The notes below the pieces were generated by a model. The model was not told where the DNA came from. It did no database searches and worked only from the letters and a program-made list of their open reading frames with translations. 64,000 nucleotides of DNA from Phytohabitans houttuyneae (GTDB taxonomy: Bacteria > Actinomycetota > Actinomycetes > Mycobacteriales > Micromonosporaceae): positions 3,773,001-3,837,000 of the forward strand of contig NZ_BLPF01000001.1 of the NCBI RefSeq assembly GCF_011764425.1, in the 5' to 3' direction. Each line of letters opens with the position of its first letter. Within the stretch, counting starts at the first letter, position 1. The translations under genes and the position numbers were made by a program. This document shows, piece by piece, positions 30,052 to 38,423 of the stretch.

Positions 30052-31628
30052 CACAGCCACCGCCGTCGCCGTCTCACCGGGCGCACGCTGACTCTGTGTG
30101 GGCGCCCCAGCAGGAAGCGTCTCAGGCCCGCGAGTCCGACACGGCGGTCATCCCCGCGGTCGAGCCCGACACCGCCGCCATCCAGGTCGACCCCAGCCAG
30201 GCGGACACGGCCGCGCACCCGCGGGTGGCCGACCGTAAGGCGCCGCCGCTGGGTCCCAAGCCGCCGGTCTTGCTCAACCCGCTGCCCCAGCCACCCCACG
30301 CGCCGGGCGAATACCCGAACGCGGGTCCGCACCAGCCTCCACAGGTGGCGCCGCGTTCACCCGTCACGAACGCGACGTCGGCCACCTCCGCTCTCCCTCC
30401 GCCACCAAAGCCGGTGGTGCCGCCCCGGCGTGCGGAGGAGCCAGCGGCGGGAGGAACGCCATCGGCCTGGGGTGCGACGCAGGAGACGCCCTCACCGTGG
30501 AGCGCACCCGTAGCGCCATCGGCCAGGACGGGCACACACCAGGCGGCCGCGCCCGAGGCACCAGCGCACCGCATGCCAACGCCACCGACGCCCCAGCCAC
30601 CCGCACCGCAAGCACCCACACACCAGACACCAACGCACTGGGAACCCACACGCCCGGCACCAACGCCGCAGCCGGCCATGCCCCAGGCACCAACGCACCA
30701 GGCGTCAATGCCTCAGTCGCCTCCGTTCCAAGCGTTCGCACCCCAGATGCCGGCACCCCAACCGCCCGCGCCTCACACAGCCGCGCCTCACACAGCCGCG
30801 CCTCACACAGCCGCGCCTCACACAGCCGCAGCTCATGCGCTCACCTCGCAAGCGCCCGCCCCTCAGCCGCGCGCGCCGCAACCCGCTATGCCGCAGCAGG
30901 GCGCGCCGGTGGCGTTCGCGCCGCAAGGAACGCCGTTGGCGGCACCGCCCGGCCAGCCGGGCGTGGCGCACCCAGCGGCCCACGGGGCGGGGCAGCCGAA
31001 CCAGATCCCGCCACCACAAAGCCTTCCGGGGCCGCACGGCTTTCCGCCGCCGGGACCACCGATACAGCCACCACCGGCGCCAGCGGTGGCGAGGCCCAAG
31101 GGGTGGTGGCGGCGCAACCTGTGGGGGCTGATCGCGATCCTGCCCGCGTTCGCCCTCGCCATCGGGCCGAGCGCCAAGGAAGGATTCGACAAGTACACCA
31201 GTGGGTACCCGCGCCAAGCGGTCCAGCCCAGCTCGGACGGCTGGGCTTCGTACGCCGGCGCGCGCGTCCGGCTCGTCACCTTCGAGCCGGCCATCTACCT
31301 GGAGAAGTACGACGGGGAGCTCTTCAGGCCGCAGGGTGGCACCAAGGTGTGGAAGGCCACCCTCGCCTTCGAAGCCGCCGACAGAAAGGCGCTCGCGGGC
31401 TGCGATCTCGTGCTGGAAGACACCGCAGGGCGCCTCTACAGCGTGAACCCAGACGAGCTGGACGGCACTCGCGCCGGCTACCCGTCCTGCACGCCGGACG
31501 AGGACGACCCATCGACCCCGTGGCAGGCCGAGATGTACTTCGTGACGTCCGGGTCGGCGCAGCCCTCGGCGGTACGCGTGGTGAACAGCCTGGAACTGCC
31601 GCTTTACGCCCGGCTGCCCACGTCCTGA
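30048..31628 (+). CDS. Proline-rich membrane protein, third of the coupled genes
   Basis: 526 residues, GTG start overlapping the previous stop. The N-terminal 345 residues are a Pro/Ala/Thr/His-rich low-complexity region, including four PHTAA units. Then WWRRNLWGLIAILPAFALAIG forms a membrane helix and the last 150 residues an external domain (YAGARVRLVTFEPAIYLEKYDG...GGTKVWKATLAFEAADRKALAGCDLVLEDTAGRLYSV). Architecture is the same as its neighbour, so the two are probably distant paralogues that work together. The 3' end overlaps the convergent membrane protein gene by 25 bp. Confidence 0.68.
   Translation: MTQPPPSPSHRAHADSVWAPQQEASQARESDTAVIPAVEPDTAAIQVDPSQADTAAHPRVADRKAPPLGPKPPVLLNPLPQPPHAPGEYPNAGPHQPPQVAPRSPVTNATSATSALPPPPKPVVPPRRAEEPAAGGTPSAWGATQETPSPWSAPVAPSARTGTHQAAAPEAPAHRMPTPPTPQPPAPQAPTHQTPTHWEPTRPAPTPQPAMPQAPTHQASMPQSPPFQAFAPQMPAPQPPAPHTAAPHTAAPHTAAPHTAAAHALTSQAPAPQPRAPQPAMPQQGAPVAFAPQGTPLAAPPGQPGVAHPAAHGAGQPNQIPPPQSLPGPHGFPPPGPPIQPPPAPAVARPKGWWRRNLWGLIAILPAFALAIGPSAKEGFDKYTSGYPRQAVQPSSDGWASYAGARVRLVTFEPAIYLEKYDGELFRPQGGTKVWKATLAFEAADRKALAGCDLVLEDTAGRLYSVNPDELDGTRAGYPSCTPDEDDPSTPWQAEMYFVTSGSAQPSAVRVVNSLELPLYARLPTS
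30771..30830 (+). repeat. Four tandem 15-bp units (cctcacacagccgcg)
   Basis: Four consecutive copies of a 15-base unit, the last differing in one base, encode PHTAA repeats in the third proline-rich protein. A minisatellite likely to change length. Confidence 0.8.
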
Positions 31629-32992
31629 GCGTCGCCTTCCGGCGCGGCCGCGGAGGCGGAGTCTGCCGGAGTCGCCGGCTGCAGCCGCAACACCCGGTCG
31701 ACCGCTGCGGCCAGCAGGGTGGCCAGCAGCACCACGCCCACCGCGTCGTTGAAGATCGCCAGCGGGCCGACCACCGAGCGCCACACCTCGTCCAGGTCCT
31801 GTGGTCCGATGATCACCCGCTCGACCTCCCACAGCAGGTCGTTCGCCGTCTGCGCGGCGAGGAACGAGAGGCAGAAGAACAGCATCGGCGCCAGCCCGGC
31901 CTGCGCGAGCGTGCGCACCCCGTGCACCAGCGGCATGAATCGCTCGCGCAGGTCGGAGGTCGCGTTGGCACCCACGACGCGGACGGGCTTGGGCAGTGCG
32001 TTCCACCGTTTGCTTGCCCGCTGCAACAGTTCGGAGCCGGACGGCGCGGGCGGCGCGAGCCTGTGCCCGTACACGACGGCGCCCACGGCGAGCCACGCCA
32101 GCGGTACCACGATCACGGTGTCGGCCGACGCGATCGCGCCCACCAACCAGTCACCGGCACCCCGCACGAGGCCGGTGAGCGGGCCGAGCGCCTCGACGAA
32201 ACGGTCCCACAGCTCGAGCAGCCACTTGACGACCTTGCGCTCGCGCAGCCAACTGGTCACCGGGTCGCGAACCTGGTTGAGCGCGGCGACCGAGACGATG
32301 ATCCAGATGACCTCGACGTACGCGCCGAGGATGCCCAGCACGGGCCACCTGCGGCCGGCGCGGAAGGTGTTGAGTAGCCAGCGCAACACGATCGCCACCA
32401 CGATCACCGAGATCAGGGCGATCGAGGTGTTGAACGGCAGCCGGTCATCGAGCTCCCGACTGAGGACGGTCGGATCGTCGAACACCCGCGGGTCGTTGAA
32501 GGACGCGTCGTACAGCACGTCGTACACGTAGCCGGAAAAGTCGTCCTGCAGGTAGCCCCACGAGGCGTACACCGCGAGGAACGGGACGAGCGCGCTCGCC
32601 AGGTGGTCCATCAGCGTGGGCGGGCGGCGTGGGGCATCGCCGGACTCGTCGGGCAGCGGGTCGGCGGTGGCGGCCGCCAGCCAGGGCAGCGAGGGGCGCA
32701 CCACCCGCAGCATCAGGACCAGCGAGATCAGCGTGACGACCGGGCCGAGAATTATGATCATCACGCCGAGCACGCCGCTGAGCTTGCTGGCCTGCACCGC
32801 GCCGATCGAGATGAACACCTTCGCGGCCGCGCCGGCGAAGTAGAGCGCGAAGAGCACCGGCCAGTGCCGCCACAGCAGCCGCGCGGAAGAGGCCAGCACG
32901 GCGCCCGTCTCGACGACGGCGCTCGTGAACGTGCGGTAGCGACGCGGCCGCGGTGGCAGCGGCTGCGACGCCACTCCCCCCGTGGCGGTCAC
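31604..32992 (-). CDS. Polytopic membrane protein of unknown function
   Basis: 462 residues from the GTG at 32,992. About eight hydrophobic segments occur in two blocks (HWPVLFALYFAGAAAKVFISIG; LSGVLGVMIIILGPVVTLISLVLML; FNTSIALISVIVVAIVLRWLL; VLGILGAYVEVIWIIVSVAAL; DTVIVVPLAWLAVGAVVYG; GLAPMLFFCLSFLAAQ; FNDAVGVVLLATLLAAAV). An acidic/Pro loop lies after the third segment. No transport or enzyme motif was recognised. It converges on the proline-rich operon with a 25-bp overlap, which could produce antisense transcripts. Confidence 0.65.
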   Translation of the reverse strand: MTATGGVASQPLPPRPRRYRTFTSAVVETGAVLASSARLLWRHWPVLFALYFAGAAAKVFISIGAVQASKLSGVLGVMIIILGPVVTLISLVLMLRVVRPSLPWLAAATADPLPDESGDAPRRPPTLMDHLASALVPFLAVYASWGYLQDDFSGYVYDVLYDASFNDPRVFDDPTVLSRELDDRLPFNTSIALISVIVVAIVLRWLLNTFRAGRRWPVLGILGAYVEVIWIIVSVAALNQVRDPVTSWLRERKVVKWLLELWDRFVEALGPLTGLVRGAGDWLVGAIASADTVIVVPLAWLAVGAVVYGHRLAPPAPSGSELLQRASKRWNALPKPVRVVGANATSDLRERFMPLVHGVRTLAQAGLAPMLFFCLSFLAAQTANDLLWEVERVIIGPQDLDEVWRSVVGPLAIFNDAVGVVLLATLLAAAVDRVLRLQPATPADSASAAAPEGDAQDVGSRA

Positions 32993-33036
32993 GGGGCACA
33001 GGCTAGCCGAGCCGCCCCAAACCGGATACCCCCTGC

Positions 33037-33747
33037 TCAGCCACCGGTCGGGTGGGTGCGCCGCCAGTACTGCCGCTTCGCTTCCTCGCGCACGACGACG
33101 CCCAGCTTGCCGAGCTCGCCCCGCAGCTCGACGGCGTCGGATTTGTCGCCCTTCTCCAGCGCCTTCGCCCGCGCCTTGAGCAGCGCGTCGGCGCTCCCCG
33201 GCAGCGCCGGGTCGTCCGGCACCCACCGGCGGAACTCGTCCCGGTACGGGTCGCCCGCCGCCGCCCACGGGTACCCGTGCGCGAGGAAGCCGTCCCGCAT
33301 CGCGTCAGCGCCGAGGTCGAAGCCCTCCCGGGCCAGTTCCTCGGCATCCCGCCCGAGCAGCACGAGCTGCTTGCCGTCGATGAAGACCGTCTGTACCACG
33401 CTGCGGTTGATCTGTCGGGTGCTGTCACCCCGGCGGAGGGTGACGTCGCCGTCGGTGATCCGCACGACGAGCATCTCCATCGCGCCCATGACGGCGAGCA
33501 CGAGACCCACCACCGCGCCCACCGCGAGGCTGACGATCGTGGCCAGCGGCTCGTTGTCGGCGACCGAGGCGACGAGCTCGAAAAGACCGTCGAACGGCAC
33601 CCACGGCAGCTCGGCGAGCCACCCGGCGAGCGCCTGCAGCAGCCAGCCCGCGCCGGCGCCGGCGAGCGGCAGGCCCACCCACATCAGGCCCACCGCCCAC
33701 GCCGGTTCCGAGACCACCGTCTCGTGCCGCTGATACACCGCGTCCAT
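33037..33747 (-). CDS. YqeB-like membrane protein
   Basis: 236 residues from the ATG at 33,747. Two membrane segments (AVGLMWVGLPLAGAGAGWLLQAL; IVSLAVGAVVGLVLAVMGAMEMLVV) precede a cytoplasmic domain: RITDGDVTLRRGDSTRQINRSVVQTVFIDGKQLVLLGRDAEELAREG... and a C-terminal KSDAVELRGELGKLGVVVREEAKRQYWR. This agrees with the YqeB family, whose function is unknown. It stands alone between a membrane protein gene and the xyloglucanase. Confidence 0.72.
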   Translation of the reverse strand: MDAVYQRHETVVSEPAWAVGLMWVGLPLAGAGAGWLLQALAGWLAELPWVPFDGLFELVASVADNEPLATIVSLAVGAVVGLVLAVMGAMEMLVVRITDGDVTLRRGDSTRQINRSVVQTVFIDGKQLVLLGRDAEELAREGFDLGADAMRDGFLAHGYPWAAAGDPYRDEFRRWVPDDPALPGSADALLKARAKALEKGDKSDAVELRGELGKLGVVVREEAKRQYWRRTHPTGG

Positions 33748-33856
33748 GCGCTCAGCCTGCCCAGTAGCGGAGCACACCCGCGTCTATCCCCGGTCGCCCG
33801 GCCCTTCGCCTTTCGTCTAAGAAGTGGGCGCTCGGCGCCGCGATCAAGCTGACCTG

Positions 33857-33897
33857 GTGGGCGCTCGCCGCCGAGATCAACGGTGGCGAGCGCCCAC
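33857..33897. terminator. Perfect 13-bp stem hairpin after the xyloglucanase gene
   Basis: GTGGGCGCTCGCC (33,857-33,869) and its exact complement (33,885-33,897) enclose a 15-base loop, six bases beyond the xyloglucanase stop. A partial direct copy of the left arm (GTGGGCGCTCGGC) sits at about 33,825, so the region may derive from a small repeat. Confidence 0.6.
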
Positions 33898-33902
33898 GTC
33901 GA

Positions 33903-36653
33903 TCAGCTCACCGAGCAGGCTGAGCCGTTGAGGGTGAACGCCGTCGGCCGGGCGTTGGTGCCCGTCCAGCTGGCGATGAAGCCGAACGTCGCCGACCCGT
34001 TGGGCGCGATCGTGCCGTTCCACGCCTCGTTTCGCACGGTCACCGTGGCGCCGCTCTGCGTCCGCGTGGCGCCCCAGATCTGCGAGATCTGCTGGCCATT
34101 GGCGAACGACCACACCAGGGACCAGCCGTTGACCGCCTGGGTACCGGTGTTGGTGATCTTCACGTCACCCTGGAAGCCGCCGCCCCACTGACCCGTGATC
34201 GCGTACGTCACGGCACAACCGCTCCCCGTCGGCGGCCCAGACGTGGGCGGCGTGGTCGGCGGTGTCGTGGGAGGGGTGGTCGGAGGCGTCGTGGGCGGCG
34301 TCGTGGGCGGTGTGGTCGGAGGCGTCGTAGGCGGTGTCGTAGGCGGAGTGGTCGGGGTGCCCCCGGTGCGGTCGGCGTAGAGGATGCCTCGCCCGTTGGT
34401 ACCCAGGTACACCCGCCCGTAGATGCGCGGGTCGCCGGCGAGTGCCTCGCCCATGTTGCCGTACTGGTGCGCGTTGTCGTTGATCCGCAGCCAGGTGCCG
34501 GCGGTGTCGTCGGACCGGTACACGCCCTTGACTCCGTCCACGGTGCCGACGATGAAGAGCGCCTGGTACGACTGGCCTGGCGCGGCCCGCCCGTACGCGA
34601 CGTTGACCGCCTCGGTGACGTTGGAAATCTTGGTGAAGCTCGTCCCCGAGTTGGTCGACCGGAACAGGCCGGTGCTGCCGGCCAGCCAGATGTCACCCTC
34701 CCGCCCCGGCACCGGCTTGAACTTCACACCCGTCGTGGGCAGCCCGGTGGCCGCCGCGGTAAACGACTGCCCGCCGTTCGTGCTGACGTAGAAGGTGCCG
34801 TTGCTGACGCCGTAGAACTTGTTGGAGTTGACCCGGTCGGCCTCCACCACCGCGTTCGCCGGGATGCCCGACGCCGCGGTCCAGCTGTTGCCGTATCCCA
34901 CGGTGTAGTGCACCTGGATGCCGGCGTCACCCGGCGCCCACACGAAGCGGCTGCCGTTGGCGGCCGCCGCCACCGTGCCGCCGGAGTTGATCCCGCCCGG
35001 CTCGGTGCCCTGGAACCAGTTGGCACCACCGTCCGTGGAGAACGCGACGTGGCTGTCGTTCGGCCGGTCGGAGTCGGTGAAGTTGCCGGACCGCACCATG
35101 ATGCTCGGGTTGGTCTCGGCGTAGTCGAGGCTCGTCGTGCTCGTGAAGTACGGCTGCTGGAACATCATCGCCGGCACGGCGTCCAGGTTGGTGTGCCGGA
35201 AGCCGCCGATGTCACCGAGGCCGCTCACCAGCGAGGCGCCCGACGGCGGGCTGATCAGGTCGAGTACCGCCGTCTCCTCGAGCCCGCGCACCATCGGCCG
35301 TATCGTGACCGTGCTGCCGGTGTCCCAGTTCTTGAGGTTGGTGGCCCCGTAGATCGTGGCGCCGGTGCCGTACATGAAGCGGTTGCCGTCGAACGGGTCG
35401 ATCTCGACGGAGCCGTTCATCCAGCCCAGCTTCGGCGTCTCCTCCGGCGGCTGGGGATTGGCGCCGAGCGAAAGCCACGGCACCGAGGAGATGTCCATCG
35501 TGTACCGCTTCGAGCGGTTGGGGTACGACGTCCAGTCCCAGATCCGCGTCCACGTGGTACCGCCGTCGGTGCTGCGGAAGAAGATCGCATCCGGCCACCA
35601 GGAGATCTGCGTGGCTACCATGATCGTGTTCGGGTTGGTGCGGTCGATCGTGAGGCCGCTGTACCCGAAGTAGTCGTCGGCGCTGCTCGACGGGATCGGG
35701 CTGATCTGGGTCCACGCGCCGGTCGCGGTGTTGTACTTCCACACGTCGCCCTTGGCACCGTCGTACGGGCCGCCGGTGTCACTCGTCGCGATGTAGAGGA
35801 AGCCGCCGGTCGTGTCCAGCACGCCCTTGTGCGCGATGTACCCGGTCGGCTGGCCAGCGACCCGCTCCCACGTCGTGCCGCCGTTGGTGGTGCGGTACAC
35901 CGTGTTCTGCTTGTCCGCGACGCCCACGTAGATGGTCTGCGTCGCGTTGCCGGCGGTGCCCGTCCGCTTGTCGAACGTCACCCACACGACGCCCTGGTTG
36001 TCGCCCTGGTACACGTCACCGGGCACGGCGACGTAGTTGCCGGCGTTCGGGAAGTTGGTGACCTTCGCCCAGGTCGCGCCGAAGTCGGTGCTGCGCCACA
36101 GGCCGTTTCCGCTGGGCGCGCCGAGGTAGAGCGTGCTGTTGCGGTTGGGGTCGACGGCCAGCCGCTCGCCCATGCCGCGGCCGGGCATGTTGCCGCCGAG
36201 CTTGAACGGCAGCGCCGTCTCGGCCCAGGTGTTGCCCTTGTCGGTGGAGCGCAGGATCGCGCCGTTGTTGGGGTCCCAGTCGTTCGTGTACATGCCCGCG
36301 GCCACGTACACCCGGTTGGTCTGCACCGGGTCGGTCGCCATGCTGACGACGCCGTTGTACCCCCACCGGTCCCAGCCGTACTTGTCCAGCAGCGGGATCC
36401 ACGACTGGCCACTCTGGTCCCACCGGTAAGCACCGCCGATGTCGGTGCGGGCGTAGATGAGGTTTCGCTCGGTCGGGTTGAAGACGATGCCCGGCACGTA
36501 CCCGCCGCCGTCGATCCGCACGTTCTTCCAGTTGTACGGGTCGGAGGCGGCGGCGGACGCGGGCGTGGAGGTGCTCACGGCCACCTGGGTAACGACGGCC
36601 ACCGCACCGGCGGCCAGGACGGAGGCGAGAGCGCCGGCGATGCTTCTTCGCAT
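33903..36653 (-). CDS. Secreted xyloglucanase, GH74 with C-terminal CBM2
   Basis: 916 residues from the ATG at 36,653 (AAGGAG upstream). Signal peptide about 1-36 (AAGAVAVVTQVAVSTSTPASAAA). The GH74 tandem beta-propeller spans about 40-765, with many STDGGTTW-type turns. The two catalytic Asp motifs are TDIGGAYRWD (Asp about 71) and LGDIGGFRH (Asp about 481). A TTPP-repeat linker (about 769-812) leads to a family 2 cellulose-binding module with its exposed Trp residues (ITGQWGGGFQGDVKI, VNGWSLVWSF). It would cut the xyloglucan backbone in plant cell walls, pointing to a plant- or litter-associated life. Probably controlled from the 36,678 palindrome. Confidence 0.95.
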   Translation of the reverse strand: MRRSIAGALASVLAAGAVAVVTQVAVSTSTPASAAASDPYNWKNVRIDGGGYVPGIVFNPTERNLIYARTDIGGAYRWDQSGQSWIPLLDKYGWDRWGYNGVVSMATDPVQTNRVYVAAGMYTNDWDPNNGAILRSTDKGNTWAETALPFKLGGNMPGRGMGERLAVDPNRNSTLYLGAPSGNGLWRSTDFGATWAKVTNFPNAGNYVAVPGDVYQGDNQGVVWVTFDKRTGTAGNATQTIYVGVADKQNTVYRTTNGGTTWERVAGQPTGYIAHKGVLDTTGGFLYIATSDTGGPYDGAKGDVWKYNTATGAWTQISPIPSSSADDYFGYSGLTIDRTNPNTIMVATQISWWPDAIFFRSTDGGTTWTRIWDWTSYPNRSKRYTMDISSVPWLSLGANPQPPEETPKLGWMNGSVEIDPFDGNRFMYGTGATIYGATNLKNWDTGSTVTIRPMVRGLEETAVLDLISPPSGASLVSGLGDIGGFRHTNLDAVPAMMFQQPYFTSTTSLDYAETNPSIMVRSGNFTDSDRPNDSHVAFSTDGGANWFQGTEPGGINSGGTVAAAANGSRFVWAPGDAGIQVHYTVGYGNSWTAASGIPANAVVEADRVNSNKFYGVSNGTFYVSTNGGQSFTAAATGLPTTGVKFKPVPGREGDIWLAGSTGLFRSTNSGTSFTKISNVTEAVNVAYGRAAPGQSYQALFIVGTVDGVKGVYRSDDTAGTWLRINDNAHQYGNMGEALAGDPRIYGRVYLGTNGRGILYADRTGGTPTTPPTTPPTTPPTTPPTTPPTTPPTTPPTTPPTTPPTSGPPTGSGCAVTYAITGQWGGGFQGDVKITNTGTQAVNGWSLVWSFANGQQISQIWGATRTQSGATVTVRNEAWNGTIAPNGSATFGFIASWTGTNARPTAFTLNGSACSVS
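34240..34352 (-). repeat. Tandem 12-bp units encoding the TTPP linker
   Basis: About nine near-identical 12-base units (GGC/GGT-GGT-GTC-GTG type on the plus strand) encode consecutive TTPP on the minus strand. A flexible interdomain linker; copy number is likely variable. Confidence 0.75.
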
Positions 36654-36677
36654 GTGTGTGCTCCTTGAGGAACCAAG

Positions 36678-36695
36678 CGTTTGCCTGGGCAAACG
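36678..36695. promoter_or_regulatory. CGTTTGCC-TG-GGCAAACG operator upstream of the xyloglucanase
   Basis: Two 8-base arms, exactly complementary, around a TG centre, 25 bp upstream of the xyloglucanase ATG. The symmetry and the central CpG-rich arms are like LacI/GalR-family operators that control sugar-induced glycosidases. No LacI gene is in the window, so the repressor would be encoded elsewhere. Confidence 0.6.
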
Positions 36696-36845
36696 GAAAC
36701 CGCACGCTGTGTCCACAAGGGAGGCGTGCGACGTCGAAGAGGAAGCTGCCCAGGCTTCCGCCGGCTCCGCCGCAGAGATTCACACAGGCGACAGATGACT
36801 GTCAATAGTTTGGCGTGCCAACTAAGGCATCGCAGGAAGACTCGC

Positions 36846-37400
36846 TTAGCGGTTCGCGATCGCGTCCAGTGCGACAGCGACGGCGATGACCACCCGGCGG
36901 TCCAGGTTCGGGTCGGGCACGGTGATCGTGAACTTGTCCCGCACGCTCCAGCTCTTCGCGACCGTGAAGGCTTCCCCGCCGCCCGCGCGGGTGAACTCGA
37001 ACTGGTATGGCAGCCAGAAGAGGTCGGCGCTGAACTTGCGCAGCGTGGAGACGGTCGAGCTGCTCTCCTTGCCGCTCACCGGCGGCAGTCCGGGCTGCTC
37101 CACGACCCACACGGTCTTACCGGACGCCTTGCGGAATTCGCCCAGCGGCACGCCACCCCCGTCGGTCACCGTGTACGCCGCGCCGGCCGCCTGGAAGCTC
37201 AGCACCGGCTGCCGCCGGCTGTCGTCGGCGTAGAGCATCGCGCCGCGCTTGTAGTCCGCGCGCTTCTGCTCGGTCACCGCGACGACGCCACCCTCGGCGC
37301 CGTCCGCTCCGACGGCGTGCACCTCGTACCGGTTTTCCGACATGCGCACGCTCTGCCGGACCACGAACTCCCGCACCCCTTGCAGCTGCTGCAGATCCAT
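36846..37400 (-). CDS. LURP-one-related / scramblase-like (tubby-fold) protein
   Basis: 184 residues with no signal peptide: FVVRQSVRMSENRYEVHAVGADGAEGGVVAVTEQKRADYKRGAMLYADDSRRQPVLSFQ, then repeated beta strands and a final hydrophobic helix FTITVPDPNLDRRVVIAVAVALDAIAN. The pattern of short strands around a hydrophobic C-terminal helix is that of the tubby/scramblase/LURP-one superfamily. The biochemical role in bacteria is unknown. ATG 37,400. Confidence 0.7.
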   Translation of the reverse strand: MDLQQLQGVREFVVRQSVRMSENRYEVHAVGADGAEGGVVAVTEQKRADYKRGAMLYADDSRRQPVLSFQAAGAAYTVTDGGGVPLGEFRKASGKTVWVVEQPGLPPVSGKESSSTVSTLRKFSADLFWLPYQFEFTRAGGGEAFTVAKSWSVRDKFTITVPDPNLDRRVVIAVAVALDAIANR

Positions 37401-37443
37401 GGGCGTCAGTGTCCCAAGAAAAGTCCGGCAAATACCAAAAGTG

Positions 37444-38325
37444 CTACGGCACCCGCAGGATCTGGCGGGCCGCCTGCACCAGCGCCATCACCTCGGCCGA
37501 CGCCTGCTCCGGCGACCACACGAGGCCGTACGTCATCCGCAGGTCGCCGGCGTCGATCGGGACAAAATGCACATCCGGGCGGCGTACCGTCTCGACAAGC
37601 AGGTGCGGCGCGGCCAGCAGACCGCGTCCGGCGGCGACAAGGTCGAGGGCCGCCGGAAGGTCGTCGAGGTCGCCCACCACGGCCGGCGACCGCAGGCGGG
37701 CGGCGAGGGCGTGCCACACGCTGCCCGGCGGGCGCAGGCGCGGCAGGAGGACCGAGGGCAGCTGGTCGAGGCCGAGGCGGGTCGCGGTCGCCAGCCGGCT
37801 CCGCGCCGGCACGGCCACGTGCGTCACGGGTACGTGGAACCGCGCGGTCATCGCCACCCCGCCCGGAAAGGGCGTGCTCATGAACGCGGCCGCGGCACCG
37901 CCCCGCGCCAGCTCGGCGGTCGCCGCATTCCAGCCGGCACGGCGCAGCTCGACGTCGATCGCCGGCGAACGGTCCGCCAGCCGCCGCACCACGCGGGCGG
38001 CGAGCGCGCCGACGAGCGGGCAATAAGCCAGCCTGATGGGCTGCCCGGCCGGCTCGGCGAGGCGGGCCGCCTCGGTCGCGAACGCGGCGGCGTGCTCCAG
38101 CATGGCCTCCGCGTACGGCAGGAGCACCTTGCCCTCGTCGGAGAGCGCGACCTCGCGGCTTGTCCGCTCGAAGAGGCGGATGCCCAGCGTGCGCTCGAGG
38201 CGGGCGACGGCCTGGCTGACCGCCGGCTGGGTCATGCCGAGCGCGGCCGCGGCCCGGGAGAAGCTCAGGTGCTCGGCCACCCGCACGAAGCAGGCGATCT
38301 CGCGCGGCGGCGGTCCCGGGTCCAC
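37444..38325 (-). CDS. LysR-family regulator, divergent from metE
   Basis: 293 residues from the GTG at 38,325. N-terminal winged helix (EIACFVRVAEHLSFSRAAAALGMTQPAVSQAVARLERTLGIRLFERTSREVALSDEG), followed by a periplasmic-binding-protein-like effector domain. It faces metE across about 100 bp that contain a CTATA-N9-TATAG inverted repeat. In enterobacteria the LysR protein MetR activates metE from the same position, so a MetR-like role in methionine control is plausible. Sequence alone does not show the coinducer. Confidence 0.88.
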   Translation of the reverse strand: MDPGPPPREIACFVRVAEHLSFSRAAAALGMTQPAVSQAVARLERTLGIRLFERTSREVALSDEGKVLLPYAEAMLEHAAAFATEAARLAEPAGQPIRLAYCPLVGALAARVVRRLADRSPAIDVELRRAGWNAATAELARGGAAAAFMSTPFPGGVAMTARFHVPVTHVAVPARSRLATATRLGLDQLPSVLLPRLRPPGSVWHALAARLRSPAVVGDLDDLPAALDLVAAGRGLLAAPHLLVETVRRPDVHFVPIDAGDLRMTYGLVWSPEQASAEVMALVQAARQILRVP

Positions 38326-38353
38326 ACCCCAGTATGGCCATCCGCTGTGCTGG

Positions 38354-38374
38354 TTGCGCTCGCTCCGCTCGCTG
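38354..38374. repeat. Short dispersed repeat, third copy
   Basis: TTGCGCTCGCTCCGCTCGCTG matches the copies at 25,570 and 26,333 in its two CGCTCGCT units and lies in the LysR-metE gap. Confidence 0.4.
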
Positions 38375-38383
38375 GGCGCCGGG

Positions 38384-38402
38384 CTATAAGCAGCGGCTAT
38401 AG
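38384..38402. promoter_or_regulatory. CTATA-N9-TATAG inverted repeat, candidate LysR site
   Basis: The repeat lies 22 bp before the metE ATG and 59 bp from the regulator start. It can also be read as two direct GGCTATA units about 13 bp apart. LysR proteins usually bind a T-N11-A core within such symmetry. The flanks are GC-rich, so this A/T island stands out. Confidence 0.5.
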
Positions 38403-38423
38403 ACGGCCCAGAAGGCCCGCGCC

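Noticed and set aside
28318-34352. Tandem repeats as possible CRISPR arrays
   Set aside because: The units are adjacent without spacers and encode Pro-rich protein repeats or a TTPP linker.
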